Below are positions 63,168-64,000 of a stretch of 64,000 bases of DNA, piece after piece. The translations under genes were made by a program, and so were the position numbers. Positions within the stretch are counted from its first letter, which is position 1; every line of letters begins with the position of its first letter. This DNA comes from Candidatus Gastranaerophilales bacterium (GTDB lineage: Bacteria > Cyanobacteriota > Vampirovibrionia > Gastranaerophilales > Gastranaerophilaceae), in contig CALUQE010000008.1 of NCBI GenBank assembly GCA_944322845.1, forward strand, positions 1 to 64,000, read 5' to 3'. A model generated the notes under the pieces. That model was not told the DNA's origin. It searched no databases and saw nothing but the letters and a program-made list of their open reading frames with translations.

Positions 63168-64000
63168 TTATATAATTACCAGATCCGCCTGCAGGCTTCC
63201 CGATTTTTTAAGTGCCTGAAGTATTGAGATTAAGTCAACCGGCGCAACTCCGATTGCATTAAGTGCTCTGACCAAATCATTCAAGTTGCTGTTAGCCGGC
63301 ATTGTAACAAGACTTCCCGGAGTTTTGTTAATCTCTATATCTGCATTTTCAAACCCGACTGTTGCACCGTTTGCAAAAGCATTAGGCTGCGAAACTTCGT
63401 TTGTGGTTGAAACCGTAACCGTAATATTCCCGTGTGCTACAGCTGCCGGAAGGAGTTTTACATCCGCTCCGATTACAACAGTTCCGGTTCTTTCGTTTAC
63501 GACAACTTTAGCCTTATCCATTGTCGGAGAAACCTCCAGATTCTCTATGATTGAAAGGAAATTAACTCTATCATTCATAAATCTTGCAGGGATTTCAACT
63601 TTAACGGAGCTTCCGTCAACCGCCTGAGCCGGCGCTACCTGAGAAATTGTTTTTGCAATTCTTGAAACTAGTGTGTAATCAGAACGGTCTATTGATAAAG
63701 TTATTGAATTTTCATCTCCGATTTCCGTATAAATATCACGTTCGATTATTGCACCGCCGGGGATTCTTCCTGTTGTAGTAATTGCGGTTCTGGCTGAAGA
63801 GCCGCCTGCACTTTTGTTAATACCGCCTACAGATAAAGGTCCTTGTGCAACTGCAACTGCTTCACCATTTGGCGCTTTTAAGATTGTCTGAACCAGAACA
63901 CCGCCTTCAAGACTCTTACAGTCTGCCATTGCAGAAACCGTTACGTCTATTTTGTCCCCGTTTTTGGCAAACGGCGGTACTGTTGCTGTTACGATTACCG
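63168..64000 (-). CDS. flgI: Flagellar P-ring protein FlgI (partial, 5' end outside window)
   Basis: About 277 C-terminal residues of FlgI, the periplasmic ring around the rod. VPPFAKNGDKIDVTVSAMADCKSLEGG, the GGxLVQT-type block and the final NLNDLVRALNAIGVAPVDLISILQALKKSGSL are highly typical. The frame continues unbroken to the window edge, so an internal ATG at 63929 is not the true start. First visible gene of the minus-strand flagellar operon. Confidence 0.95.
   Translation of the reverse strand, partial: VIVTATVPPFAKNGDKIDVTVSAMADCKSLEGGVLVQTILKAPNGEAVAVAQGPLSVGGINKSAGGSSARTAITTTGRIPGGAIIERDIYTEIGDENSITLSIDRSDYTLVSRIAKTISQVAPAQAVDGSSVKVEIPARFMNDRVNFLSIIENLEVSPTMDKAKVVVNERTGTVVIGADVKLLPAAVAHGNITVTVSTTNEVSQPNAFANGATVGFENADIEINKTPGSLVTMPANSNLNDLVRALNAIGVAPVDLISILQALKKSGSLQADLVII

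Overview
The window most likely comes from a diderm, fermentative gut-type bacterium of the Gastranaerophilales (Melainabacteria/Vampirovibrionia) kind. This is inferred from gene content and protein character; no database search was run. Evidence for a diderm is a Kdo transferase (waaA) and flagellar P- and L-ring genes (flgI, flgH). Evidence for an anaerobe is pyruvate formate-lyase with its activase, and NifU/NifS as the Fe-S system with no nitrogenase genes nearby. The DNA is AT-rich and the genes are closely packed.

Layout. 1-500 is a non-coding repeat. 502-6575 holds an AAA+ ATPase, a YkgJ-type protein, PBP1A, an orphan AICAR-transformylase-like protein and a broken phosphoesterase. 6595-7448 is rpsL-rpsG. 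7700-9930 is a single flagellin gene with a GLUG-repeat centre, a 12-G tract in its leader and flanking inverted repeats. 10058-19198 carries a dicarboxylate/glutamate symporter, ileS, recG, small regulators and pepA. 19335-22680 is a tRNA-Val followed by accessory genes (P63C protein, IS1595-like zinc-ribbon protein, Fic protein). 22753-32387 holds small regulators, a NifU-NifS-MscS-RlmH-IspE run, thrB and an ispH-rpsA operon. 32516-38474 has uvrA, a HepT/MntA-like pair and uvrC. 38550-39700 is mostly repeat DNA. 39730-42135 is a pyruvate formate-lyase split into two polypeptides. 42254-53354 carries ahcY, glmS, a GNAT protein, an unusually long glycogen-synthase-like protein, pflA and plsY. 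53443-58276 carries a P-loop/TPR protein, rsmG, waaA and a glycosyltransferase. 58508-64000 is a flagellar operon on the minus strand, flgI-flgJ-orf-flgH-flgN-flgK-flgL, with flgI running off the window.

Points of most interest: (1) the glycyl-radical domain of PFL is a separate 85-residue protein, and both halves end in Cys-rich tails; (2) at least eight genes, including recG, uvrA and uvrC, have a -10 box 6-7 bases before the ATG and so probably make leaderless mRNAs; (3) the flagellin locus has features expected of a variable locus; (4) a dispersed repeat of about 35 bp, built around CCAATACATTTACCCC, occurs at eight or more sites, some with variable poly-G tracts.
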